A program made the translations under genes and the position numbers. A DNA stretch of 64,000 nt from DATHZQ01 sp965216945 (GTDB lineage Bacteria > Actinomycetota > Acidimicrobiia > Spongiisociales > UBA5794), in NCBI GenBank assembly GCA_965216945.1, contig CBDCGU010000003.1:2232001-2296000 (forward strand). The letters run 5' to 3'. Shown one piece after another: positions 43,320 to 51,808 of the stretch (the first letter of the stretch is position 1; every line of letters starts with the position of its first letter). The notes under the pieces are model-generated. The model searched no databases and was not told the origin of the DNA. It worked only from the letters and a program-made list of their open reading frames with translations.

Positions 43320-43984
43320 CCCCGGACCCGCATTGTGCCTTCTGTGCCGAGATTGCCCGTCACGCCACGCCCAACCTGTTCTACGACGAGCTCGGAGAGG
43401 CCGTCGGCGACAGCTACGTTCTTGACGAGACCCGCGACTACGTGGTGATGCCGAGCATCGGTGCGCTCGTTCCTGGCTATTGCTTGATACTGCCGAAGGC
43501 TCATGTGCGCTCGGTCGGTCATCTAGCCGGCGATAAGTTGGGCATGCTCATCGACCTCCTCGACGACGTCGCAACCCAGCTCGTAGGACGGTTCGGCGAC
43601 CGGGTGGTGTTCTATGAGCACGGTCCGGTGGCGCATGACGTTCAGGCCGGCAGTTGCGCCGATCACGCACACGTGCATGTCGTGCCGGTGCCGAATACCG
43701 TCAACCTGACCCAGGCGTTCCGGCGCGACTTCGCCGTCCGGTCGATCGATCGTGTGGAATGCCTTCGTCAACAAGTGGCTCGCAGCGAACCCTACCTGCT
43801 GCTCGGGGAGCGCGGACGTCACATGCTGGTGAGCGGCGCAGTGGGTGTGGTGTCCCAGTACTTCCGCCGCCAGCTGGCGGCTCAGCTCGGCAAGGGTGAG
43901 GAGTGGGACTGGGTGCTGTACCCTCAAGCCGACAACGTGCGGGCGACGATCGAGCGTTATCCTCGACGGAGACTGGCGTCATGA
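43316..43984 (+). CDS. HIT-family nucleotide hydrolase/transferase
   Basis: This 222-residue protein is a histidine-triad enzyme. Its complete motif His117-Ala-His119-Val-His121-Val-Val is preceded by the N-terminal zinc pair Cys7/Cys10 (CAFC), as in galactose-1-phosphate uridylyltransferase-like and Ap4A-type HIT proteins. His119 would be the nucleophile that takes a nucleotidyl group. A C-terminal extension of 100 residues (YPQADNVRATIERYPRRR) is not typical of small HIT hydrolases. ATGA overlaps join it to both neighbours. A role in making or destroying a nucleotide signal is inferred. Confidence 0.85.
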   Translation: MTPDPHCAFCAEIARHATPNLFYDELGEAVGDSYVLDETRDYVVMPSIGALVPGYCLILPKAHVRSVGHLAGDKLGMLIDLLDDVATQLVGRFGDRVVFYEHGPVAHDVQAGSCADHAHVHVVPVPNTVNLTQAFRRDFAVRSIDRVECLRQQVARSEPYLLLGERGRHMLVSGAVGVVSQYFRRQLAAQLGKGEEWDWVLYPQADNVRATIERYPRRRLAS

Positions 43985-44670
43985 TCGAGGTAGAGGACGC
44001 CATACGGAGTGCTTGCGTCTACTGCCTGCGCAACCGGCTCATGGCGTCCGATCAGATTCTTCTGCGCGGCGACCACGTCTACTTGTGCGCGCCAAGCGGG
44101 CAGCTCATCGAGGGCTACCTCGTCATCGCATCATACGATTGCGTTGGTGCCGTCTCGCTCCTCGGCGACCAGGCCCGCGCTGAGATCGCGCAGCTCGCTG
44201 ACGTCGTTGCCGAGTTCTACCGGACGTTCTACGGCGAGTCGCGGCCGATCTTCTACGAACAGGGGCGTGGCGGCGGAGGCGAGCGCTGCGACGCTACGCA
44301 TCGGTTCCCGTACCACGCCCACTTCTGTGGGCTACCCGTTCGCCTGGACGCCCACGCAAACCTTGCCGCGCGTTTTTTCGGCAAGCCTGTAGCAACGCTG
44401 CAGGATCTGGCGACCGTCGCGGCCCACGTTCCATACGTGTACGTTGACGGTGTGACCGACGTCGGCGAGTCGCAGCGTATCGTGTATCTGCCGGAATCGC
44501 CGATCGACGTCACCGAAATGGAGGCGCTGCGACTCAAGCCTGTTCTGGCCGATCTCCTAGGCATTCCGGAGCGAGCCGATTGGCGGTCGTACCCGGGCGC
44601 CGCCGAACTGGCGCAGGTCATTCAGAAGTTCGGCAGATACCGCCGCGAGAGAGGAGACCCAGGTGGCTGA
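43981..44670 (+). CDS. Degenerate HIT-family protein
   Basis: The 229-residue protein is a paralogue-like partner of the preceding HIT protein: it keeps an N-terminal Cys pair (Cys12/Cys15, ACVYC), a strand LIEGYLVIASY corresponding to GYCLILPK, and a triad-like FPYHAHFCGLPV. Here His112 and the nucleophile position His114 are present but the third His is Cys116. It may still bind nucleotides, with changed or no catalysis. The ATG overlaps the previous stop (ATGA) and its own 3' end overlaps the TPR gene by eight bases. Confidence 0.75.
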   Translation: MIEVEDAIRSACVYCLRNRLMASDQILLRGDHVYLCAPSGQLIEGYLVIASYDCVGAVSLLGDQARAEIAQLADVVAEFYRTFYGESRPIFYEQGRGGGGERCDATHRFPYHAHFCGLPVRLDAHANLAARFFGKPVATLQDLATVAAHVPYVYVDGVTDVGESQRIVYLPESPIDVTEMEALRLKPVLADLLGIPERADWRSYPGAAELAQVIQKFGRYRRERGDPGG

Positions 44671-45307
44671 CCTTTTTGCAGCGGTCGACGACCTACAGGC
44701 GCGCGCTAAGAGCGCGCGATCGACCGACGACCTAGACACCGCTGTCGCGCTTTTAGAGCAAGCGGCGGCGTCCCTTGACTCCGCCTTCGCCGAGTTTGAC
44801 CCGGAGGCGTCACCCACGGAGGAGGAGCGGCGTCTCGCCGCGGAGCTTGCCGAGACGTACGGTCTGCTCGGGGGCACCCATCGCCGGCGCAATGACTCCA
44901 CGAGCGCTGTTGAAGCTTACGGCCGGGGCCGCCTTTTCGAAGCGAGCGACCGTTACAAGCTCGGCTCCACCTATGCGTCGCTCAACTGGATCGTTGAGTC
45001 CGTGGTGGCTGATCCGTCGGCGCTCGAGAGCGATGAGGTGACCGCCGAGCTCCAACGGCTCCGCAGGGTTCTCGTCGAGCAGCAGGAGCGGCTTGAGACG
45101 TTCGATCCGTGGGTTGCGGGAGACCTGGCCCTCGCCAAGGTGCTCACCGGTGCGTCGGACCATGAAACATGGCGCGACCTCCTCGAGCTCGCTCCCGACT
45201 ACGCGGTCGATGCCTACGCTGGAACCGTCGCCCGGCTCGCCGACGTGGACACGTCGCGCCGCTCGGTGCTCCGGGCGAGCCTCGCAGTACTGAAGGGTGC
45301 GTCCTAA
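44663..45307 (+). CDS. TPR-like protein, possible TPR-S sensor
   Basis: The 214-residue soluble protein is helical, with TPR-like pairs such as DTAVALLEQAAASLDSAFAEF and AELAETYGLLGGTHRRRNDSTSAVEAYGRGRLFEASDRY. The combination of GLLGGTHRRR, AVEAYGRG and a following Tyr-x-LN-like TYASLN resembles the bacterial TPR-S (DUF4071, TRAFs-binding-like) domain, which is known beside TIR and other effectors in conflict systems. It may sense the trigger and gate the downstream effector. The GTG start at 44663 overlaps the HIT gene by eight bases; a TTA Leu codon near 44755 is rare in this genome. Confidence 0.62.
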   Translation: MADLFAAVDDLQARAKSARSTDDLDTAVALLEQAAASLDSAFAEFDPEASPTEEERRLAAELAETYGLLGGTHRRRNDSTSAVEAYGRGRLFEASDRYKLGSTYASLNWIVESVVADPSALESDEVTAELQRLRRVLVEQQERLETFDPWVAGDLALAKVLTGASDHETWRDLLELAPDYAVDAYAGTVARLADVDTSRRSVLRASLAVLKGAS

Positions 45308-46504
45308 TTGGCGCACAAAAAGTGCTTCGTGATCATGCCGTACGGCGTGAAGAAGGACGTCGACGGCACCGAGATCGACTTTGACGCTGTCTACAAACAC
45401 ATCATCAAGGAGGCCGTCGAAGCGGTCGGAGGTGTCGAGTGCGAACGATGCGATGACGTCGACGCTCCCGGATGGGTCCACGACCGCATGGTGCGTGCCA
45501 TAGCCTCGGCCGAGGTAGCGGTTGTCGACACCAGCTCGCTCAACGCCAACGTGTTCTACGAGCTTGGTGTGCGGCATGCGCTGCGCCGAGCCGCAACTGT
45601 GCTCATCCACAAGGAGGGCACAACGTTCCCGTTCAATATCGCCGGACTCAACTCGATCGAATACAACACGGACCTAACTGCAGCTGCCGAGGCCAAGGCG
45701 ATGATCACCACCTTTATTCGCAACGCACTCGCTAATCCGGATGCCGTCGACAGTCTCGTCTACAACGTGCTTCATGATCTCCACGTTACGTACGGAGTGG
45801 CGCGCCGACCGCAGCCGGTGCTCAAGAACATGGCGGTCCGCTACTCCGTTGCTGCCAAGTCGGAGAAGTACGTGGGCATGGTCACCGGCGATCGCGAGGC
45901 GTTAGAAATCGGCGACGTCTGGGTGAGTTCCGAGAACACAAATATGCAGCTCGATCGCTTCTACGGAATGTCGACCTCCGCGACAATCCGGTATCTCGGT
46001 GCGGAGAAGCACCCGGTGACCAATAGCGTGATCGCCGACACGATCGCAGACGAAGTCGCCGCGCTGATGGGCGCCGAGAAGGAGGTTGCGCCGGCTACGG
46101 TGCTCGTTACTGGGTCGGGTAGTCTCGAAGCAACCAACGGTGTCCGGCGAATCTTCCATGTGGCCGCGGTGGACGGGCAGCCGCGGGAAGGGTACCGACC
46201 CGTCGAGCGCATCGACCGATGTGTCACCAACGCCCTGACGAAGGCAGGTAGCGCGGATCTAGCAGACCTTGAGCTGCGATCGATCGTTTTCCCGGTCTTT
46301 GGGACGGGCCCGGGCGGTGCGGACTTCAAGAAGCAGGCGACGCGGCTGGTCGACGCGGCCATCAGCTACCTTGAGGACCACGAGACACCGATCGAATCGG
46401 TTTACTTCTACGTGTGGAGCGATATCCAGGTTGAGGAGTTGACGGCGCTGCTGGCGGGACACCATCGGCTCGGCGAACGCGCTGCGACTATGGAGGATAT
46501 GTGA
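45308..46504 (+). CDS. TIR/deoxyribosyltransferase-like and macro-domain fusion
   Basis: The 398-residue protein joins two domains. Residues 1-120 begin KKCFVIMPYG and include VAVVDTSSLNANVFYELGVRHAL, with Glu85 at the catalytic position of nucleoside deoxyribosyltransferase or TIR-like NADases. Residues about 190-375 form a macro domain, which binds ADP-ribose or related ligands: IGDVWVSSENT, VLVTGSGSLEATNGVRRIFHVAAV and FPVFGTGPGG are its loops. One part may make a nucleotide product and the other bind it. The TTG start follows the TPR gene stop with no gap. TTA codons and lower GC than flanking genes suggest transfer. Known relatives include Thoeris-like and SLOG/macro proteins, but this layout is not familiar. 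Confidence 0.75.
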   Translation: MAHKKCFVIMPYGVKKDVDGTEIDFDAVYKHIIKEAVEAVGGVECERCDDVDAPGWVHDRMVRAIASAEVAVVDTSSLNANVFYELGVRHALRRAATVLIHKEGTTFPFNIAGLNSIEYNTDLTAAAEAKAMITTFIRNALANPDAVDSLVYNVLHDLHVTYGVARRPQPVLKNMAVRYSVAAKSEKYVGMVTGDREALEIGDVWVSSENTNMQLDRFYGMSTSATIRYLGAEKHPVTNSVIADTIADEVAALMGAEKEVAPATVLVTGSGSLEATNGVRRIFHVAAVDGQPREGYRPVERIDRCVTNALTKAGSADLADLELRSIVFPVFGTGPGGADFKKQATRLVDAAISYLEDHETPIESVYFYVWSDIQVEELTALLAGHHRLGERAATMEDM

Positions 46505-46624
46505 CGCGGAAGGCGGAACGACCGCCGAGAAGCTGAGGCGAGTGGAGTCGTTGTACACCTGTCTCCAGCGCAAACCTGGGCGATCATCGTGTGGCAGCTT
46601 GCCGGAGACGCGGCCGGGTTGGGC

Positions 46625-46858
46625 TTAGCTCTTGTCCTCGACTCCACGCCCCAGCTTGCGCATCGCCGCGGCGCCGAGATCGTTCCGCCGCAGCCAGTTC
46701 TTGACCCACCACAGCTCGTCGTGGGGCTTCCCCGCGTGAGGCAGCGGCTTGCCGGCACCCGGAAGGTCCTCGAAGTCTCCCCGCTCCACCGCCTCGCGGA
46801 TACGGCGCTCGACCACCGACTCGTACGGGTCGTCGAAGAAGGGGATCGGGTTGTCCAC
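46625..46858 (-). CDS. DUF1992 (DnaJ-C28-like) small protein
   Basis: This 77-residue protein matches the DUF1992 domain named after the DNAJC28 conserved region: ESVVERRIREAVERGDFEDLPGAGKPL, then WWVKNWLRRNDL. The domain is found alone in many bacteria, with unknown function. The start is GTG 46858 (VDNPIPFFDD). It lies on the opposite strand to the neighbours, between the signalling operon and the Fe-S oxidoreductase; the 120 bases before it hold only a small GGCGG/CCGCC hairpin at 46512-46526. Confidence 0.88.
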   Translation of the reverse strand: MDNPIPFFDDPYESVVERRIREAVERGDFEDLPGAGKPLPHAGKPHDELWWVKNWLRRNDLGAAAMRKLGRGVEDKS

Positions 46859-46934
46859 GGCCCAACCGTACCGGAAATCAGAGGCACGGAATCCACCCGG
46901 TACACTCGCCGCATTCGGACGGAGGAGGCCCGGG

Positions 46935-49127
46935 TTGACGGCGACGGACACAGCCGAAGAATCGCACGAGGAAGAGGTCTCTCGGTCGGGCACCCGGCTG
47001 ACAGCTTCCGGTGCGCTGCTGGTTCTCGGCGTGGTCTCCGCCCTCGGAACGCTCTTCCTCTGGTGGCTCGGCACGGTTCCGGACGAGCCGGAGCTCGAGA
47101 TCGGGCGCCACGTCTTCGGCAACATCCCGGCGGTCTTCGTCGCCTTGTTCTATGTGACGGTGGCGGCGGCGCTGTTCCTCACCTTCTTCCTCTTTGCCCA
47201 GCGTGCCAAGAGCTGGGAGCGCGGGAGCTGGGAAGATCGCTCCCGGCTGATGAAGCAGCGAATCCATCGCCTGCGGAGCGGCCTCCAGATGCGCACGCTG
47301 ATGGAAGACCCGGGCGCCGGGATCATGCACTCTGCCATCTACTACGGCTTCATCGTCCTGCTACTGGGCACGATCACCCTCGAGATCGATCACCTGCTCC
47401 CCAACAACCTGAAGTTTCTCGAAGGGGCTGTGTACCAGGGGTTCTCGTTCACTCTCGACCTGTTCGCCCTGGTGTACCTGGGCGGTCTGCTCTGGGCGGC
47501 GATCCGCCGCTACGGCGCGCCTCCGTGGCGGATACGCTCCAAGACCCGACCCGAAGATGCGGCGATCCTGGTCGCTCTGGCGCTCATCGGCGTCACAGGG
47601 CTCCTCGTCGAGGCCGCCCGCATCACGGTCGACGGACGGCCCGACTGGGAGGTGTGGTCCTTCGTGGGCTACCCGCTCAGCTTCCTCGTACCGGAGGCCT
47701 CGGCATCCGGCATCCATCAGGTCTTGTGGGTCGCACACGTCCTGACCTTCGTCGCATTCCTTGCGATCCTCCCCACCACCAAGTTGCGCCACATGGTCAC
47801 CTCACCGGCCAACATGTTCTTGTCGCCGCGTGAGCGGCCCAAGGGCGCCATGCGGGAGATGCCCAACCTCATGGAGGCCGAAGACATCGAAACCGTCGGT
47901 GCGTCGGTGGTCGGCGAGTTCACGTGGAAGCAACTGTTCGACACGGATGCCTGCACGATGTGTGGACGCTGCACGTCGGTCTGTCCCGCCAACACCACCG
48001 GCAAGTCCCTCGATCCGCGCGAGATCGTTCTCAAACTCGGTGAGGTGGCGGCCCGCACGGCGGAGGATCCGGTGTCGCCGCCGGTGGGCGTCGACGGTGA
48101 GATCACGGTGACCTCGGACAGCGTGTTCGAGCGGGTCACCGCGGAGGAGCTGTGGGCCTGCACGTCCTGCCGGGCTTGCGACGAGATCTGCCCGGTCAAC
48201 ATCGAGATCCTCGACAAGATCCTCGACATGCGCCGCTACCTCTCCCTGATGGAGGCGGATTTCCCGTCCGAGCTGGGGCGGGCGTACGTGAGCCTGGAGA
48301 ACTCGTCGAACGTCTACGGCATGAGCCAGGCCTCGCGCGGCGACTGGACCCATCAACTCGATTTCCCGGTCAAGGTGCTCGGCGAGCCGGGTGTCGAAGC
48401 CGAATATCTGTACTGGGTCGGCTGTGCCGGATCGTTCGACGACCGCAACCAGAAAGTGACGATCTCGACGGCCCGCCTGCTCCATGAGGCGGGTGTCGAT
48501 TTCGCCATCCTCGGACCTCGTGAGCTGTGTACGGGAGACCCGGCGCGACGCACGGGCAACGAGTACGTCTTCCAGGGTCTGGCGTTGCAGAACATCGAGA
48601 CCCTCAACGACCTCGGGATCACCAAGATCATCACCCAGTGCCCCCACTGCTTCAACACGCTCGGCAACGAGTATCCGCAGTTCGGTGGCGACTACGAGGT
48701 CATTCACCACAGCGAGCTGCTGATGAAGCTCGTTGAGGACGGCAGGGTCACGCCGAAGTCGAATGGCCAGTCGATCACCTTCCACGATCCGTGCTACTTG
48801 GGCCGGCACAACGATGTGTTCGTGGCTCCGCGAGACGTAATCGACGCGATGGGCGAGCGGGTCGAGATGCCCCGCAACGGCACGCGCTCCTTCTGCTGCG
48901 GCGCCGGCGGCGGCCGCATGTGGATGGAGGAGCAGACCGGCAAGAAGGTGAACATCGAGCGATCGGAAGAGGCCATCGCCACCGGGGCCGACATCGTCGC
49001 CACCGGCTGCCCGTTCTGCTTCGTGATGATGGACGACGGTGTCAAAGAGTTGGACGCCGCAGAATCCGTCGAAGTGATGGACATCGCCATGCTGCTGGCG
49101 GACAGGTCCCTCGACCCGCAACGTTGA
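46935..49127 (+). CDS. EtfD-like membrane Fe-S oxidoreductase
   Basis: The 730-residue protein has an N-terminal membrane part (six helices, about residues 25-290, NarI-like) and a cytoplasmic part with two [4Fe-4S] motifs (CTMCGRCTSVC and CTSCRACDEIC) and two Cys-rich CCG domains as in heterodisulfide reductase HdrD (WVGCAGS, CPHCFN, DPCYLG, RSFCCGAGGG, CPFCF). This is the plan of mycobacterial EtfD (Rv0338c), which carries electrons from electron-transfer flavoprotein to menaquinone in fatty-acid oxidation. TTG 46935 is the start, with GGAGGAGG at 46921-46928 six bases upstream. Acyl-CoA dehydrogenases such as the one at 20048 would be donors. Confidence 0.88.
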   Translation: MTATDTAEESHEEEVSRSGTRLTASGALLVLGVVSALGTLFLWWLGTVPDEPELEIGRHVFGNIPAVFVALFYVTVAAALFLTFFLFAQRAKSWERGSWEDRSRLMKQRIHRLRSGLQMRTLMEDPGAGIMHSAIYYGFIVLLLGTITLEIDHLLPNNLKFLEGAVYQGFSFTLDLFALVYLGGLLWAAIRRYGAPPWRIRSKTRPEDAAILVALALIGVTGLLVEAARITVDGRPDWEVWSFVGYPLSFLVPEASASGIHQVLWVAHVLTFVAFLAILPTTKLRHMVTSPANMFLSPRERPKGAMREMPNLMEAEDIETVGASVVGEFTWKQLFDTDACTMCGRCTSVCPANTTGKSLDPREIVLKLGEVAARTAEDPVSPPVGVDGEITVTSDSVFERVTAEELWACTSCRACDEICPVNIEILDKILDMRRYLSLMEADFPSELGRAYVSLENSSNVYGMSQASRGDWTHQLDFPVKVLGEPGVEAEYLYWVGCAGSFDDRNQKVTISTARLLHEAGVDFAILGPRELCTGDPARRTGNEYVFQGLALQNIETLNDLGITKIITQCPHCFNTLGNEYPQFGGDYEVIHHSELLMKLVEDGRVTPKSNGQSITFHDPCYLGRHNDVFVAPRDVIDAMGERVEMPRNGTRSFCCGAGGGRMWMEEQTGKKVNIERSEEAIATGADIVATGCPFCFVMMDDGVKELDAAESVEVMDIAMLLADRSLDPQR

Positions 49128-49302
49128 GGCTCGGCTGAGCCCCGGCGTCCCGGCGATGAGCGTGGGTCTGGTCGCCGACCACGACGCCGGCGAGCCTGCG
49201 TCCTCCTCGGTCCGTTTGGGAGTCGGCGCCTCGGACATGGATAATGCCCACGCCTCGGCTTGCGTGGGGGTCTGAGGGAGAACGATCGAGGGAAGGGCGG
49301 CG

Positions 49303-50400
49303 ATGGGAAGCGGTCGGGAACCCGGTGCGGCCACCCCTGCGGCAAGGCAGAATCGGCCGGCAATCGTAGCGGCGTTGCCGGGGGCAATCGGATCCATCGC
49401 CACGTTGCTGTGGCGTCAGACAGGTGCCCTCGCCGCACGCGCTCGTCCGTACGCCCGCAGGCCGAGCGGCGTCGAGCACGGGGTGCTCCTTCTCAGCCCG
49501 ACGAGCGGCGACGGCGATGCAGATGCGTCCCAGGTGGCTGCGGAGGCAGAGAAGCTGGGCATCACAAACGTCATGCTCGACACCGATGGAGACGTGGAGC
49601 AGGCCGCTCGGGATGCCATCGAAGCCGGAGCGGACGCCATCGGTGTTGCCGGTGGCGACGCCCAACTCGGGTGCGCAGCTGGCGTCGCGGTCGAGCACGG
49701 TGTGCCGCTGTTCTGCGTGCCAACCGGGGCCCGCAACCGCTTTGCGCTCGATCTGGGTCTCGACCTCGAGCAGCCTCTGTCCGCCCTCGATGCGATCGGG
49801 GACGGCGAGCAGATCCTGGTCGATCTCGGCGTGGCAAACGGGCGACCCTTCCTCAATGGCGTCGGCGTCGGCCTCGTCGTCCGAGCCGTCCACTCCGCAC
49901 GGGAGCGCGATGGGCATGTGGCGAATCTCGACGACCTGGTGCGGCAGGCGGCCTCCAGCGGCGGCGCCCAGCCGCGGCTTCGCTACGAGACCCCCGATGG
50001 CATCCACCGGGAGCAAGCAGCGCTCATGCTCGTCTCCAACAACCGTCACCGATTTGCCAGCTCTGCCGGGTCTGGACGCCGGATGCGGCTGGACACGGGA
50101 CGGCTCGGAGTCGCCGCCTTGCCGGACGTCGCCGCCGAGGTGACGGGGTCGACACCGCTCAACGACGCCGGTGCATTCCAGGAGTGGGACGGCTTCACGT
50201 ACCGCATCGAATCCGACGAACACATCCCAGCCATCGTCGACGGCGCCTCGTTCATCTTCGGTTCTCCCCTCGAGCTCAAGCTTCGCCGCAAAGCGCTGTC
50301 GATGCTCGTACCCGTCGGCGTGCGGCCCGGATTCATGCCGTCACGTGCGAGTGGTGACTTCCGCGTCCTCGATCTCGCCGAGACCGCCGGCATCCGGTGA
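49303..50400 (+). CDS. Diacylglycerol kinase-like protein, altered GGDG motif
   Basis: This 365-residue protein is similar to the lipid kinases DgkB/YegS. The usual GGDG is GGDA at residues 117-120, while the following PTGARNRFALDLGLD block (compare PAGTxNxFA) and VDLGVANGRPFLNGVGVGL are kept. The change in the nucleotide-binding glycine may reduce or alter ATP use. A basic, poorly conserved N-terminus precedes the domain. The gene stands alone, 175 bases after the Fe-S oxidoreductase; ATG 49303 is reasonable but the true start may lie elsewhere in the N-terminus. Confidence 0.82.
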   Translation: MGSGREPGAATPAARQNRPAIVAALPGAIGSIATLLWRQTGALAARARPYARRPSGVEHGVLLLSPTSGDGDADASQVAAEAEKLGITNVMLDTDGDVEQAARDAIEAGADAIGVAGGDAQLGCAAGVAVEHGVPLFCVPTGARNRFALDLGLDLEQPLSALDAIGDGEQILVDLGVANGRPFLNGVGVGLVVRAVHSARERDGHVANLDDLVRQAASSGGAQPRLRYETPDGIHREQAALMLVSNNRHRFASSAGSGRRMRLDTGRLGVAALPDVAAEVTGSTPLNDAGAFQEWDGFTYRIESDEHIPAIVDGASFIFGSPLELKLRRKALSMLVPVGVRPGFMPSRASGDFRVLDLAETAGIR

Positions 50401-50484
50401 CCGCCTTGACCATGCGATCTTCATGCCGTCGTCGCGGGTCACCGGGCCGCCCCCTCCGCCGCCGTGGCGTGGACGACACGCCGG

Positions 50485-51702
50485 TCACTGCCCGTCGTGG
50501 TGTACCGCCGGTTGCTCCGGCTGCGGGCCGCTGCCACGGCCATCGACGTCGCCAGCACTCGAATCCTGCAGCACTTGGCGGCTGACTGCCAGAACGCCAC
50601 CGAGCACCAGCGAAACGAGTACGAGACTGGCCGTCCAACCGCTGAAGGCCCGTCCCGGATTCCACCACAGGAACAAGAAGATCAGTAACGCCGCCCCTCC
50701 GCCAACCGCCCACACCGAAACATCGAGGGCGGGGGCCAGGATCCGGCGGATCGCCACGGCCCAGCGGTGCGGGCCGACGAGCGACGTGAACAAAACGATC
50801 AGCGCCCCGAAGACGATGGCCGACCAGCCCATCTGTCCCAACAGACTCGTCGCGACGGTCGCCACGACGTCGGCGAGCGTTCGGTTCGCCGGGTTCTCGA
50901 TCAGCGACTCGACCAACATGCGGATCGCGATTCCCCGCAACGCGAGGACGGCGATGCCGACCAGCAGCACACTCCAACCGACGTGTCTGAGCACCTCGAA
51001 CCGGCGCTCGCCGGCGAGGTACACCGCCGCCGCATACAGCGCGACCACGAGCACGAACACGAGCCACGCCGAGAACTCCAGGGCGGCCACGGCGCCCTGT
51101 ACGGCTGCGAGATCCTCCGACTCGAAGATGACGATTCGTCCGACATCGTCCGGTAGCGACGCGATGCGGTCGCCGGACAGCCCGAACGATGTCGCCACCT
51201 CGGTGACGAGGGGTTTGAGGTCGAGCGCCACGGTCCCGTCGGAGGTCGCAAACCGACCGAGTGACTCTCCGTGGACCACGGCAACGAGTGTCTCGTGAGT
51301 CGTGCGATTGACGGACACCCAGAGGGTTTGGAACCGGTCCGAAGCGAGTAGCCGGACTACACCATCGGTGATGGGAGCTCGAATCGCGGCCGCCACCGGT
51401 GTTGCGATGGGCGCCAGGGCATCCGGTAGCCGCTCTTCCAACGACTCGGCGAGGTCTACGTCGACGAACACCACCTCGACCAGGTGGTTGGCGAGCGACT
51501 CTTGTACCTCCGGGACGGTCAGCAGCTCGGAGGACACCTCGACCCATGCATCCGTATCGAGCACCTGAGTGCGCGCCCAGATCGAGAGCACGGAGACGAT
51601 CGCCAAGATCGTGGCCAGCGCAACGAGGATCGCGGGTGTGCGGCTCGGCCCCGCCGCTGCCGTCGAATCCGGGTTGGATTGCTGCTCGACTGTTGGCGCC
51701 AT
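50485..51702 (-). CDS. Integral membrane protein, unknown function
   Basis: This 405-residue protein has one N-terminal membrane segment (about residues 25-43), an external domain of about 160 residues with conserved-looking TDAWVEVSSELLTVPEVQESLANHLVE, and then five or six membrane helices from about residue 205 (FSAWLVFVLVVALYAAAVYLA, VGWSVLLVGIAVLALRGI, SAIVFGALIVLF). The C-terminal 35 residues are polar. Similar uncharacterised membrane proteins occur in actinobacteria. It precedes no obvious operon partner and sits convergent to the kinase-like gene. Confidence 0.8.
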   Translation of the reverse strand: MAPTVEQQSNPDSTAAAGPSRTPAILVALATILAIVSVLSIWARTQVLDTDAWVEVSSELLTVPEVQESLANHLVEVVFVDVDLAESLEERLPDALAPIATPVAAAIRAPITDGVVRLLASDRFQTLWVSVNRTTHETLVAVVHGESLGRFATSDGTVALDLKPLVTEVATSFGLSGDRIASLPDDVGRIVIFESEDLAAVQGAVAALEFSAWLVFVLVVALYAAAVYLAGERRFEVLRHVGWSVLLVGIAVLALRGIAIRMLVESLIENPANRTLADVVATVATSLLGQMGWSAIVFGALIVLFTSLVGPHRWAVAIRRILAPALDVSVWAVGGGAALLIFLFLWWNPGRAFSGWTASLVLVSLVLGGVLAVSRQVLQDSSAGDVDGRGSGPQPEQPAVHHDGQ

Positions 51703-51808
51703 CGCTCTCTCCTCGGGAGCCTGGAGTCATGCGCTGCCCACACAGGGCGTCTTTGCGGACCGGACAGTACCCGGCGGGAGTCACCGCCGCATCGGCATCG
51801 TGCCGTGT

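Noticed and set aside
49156..49278. 40-codon frame before the kinase-like gene
   Set aside because: No ribosome-binding site, no recognisable features; likely chance.
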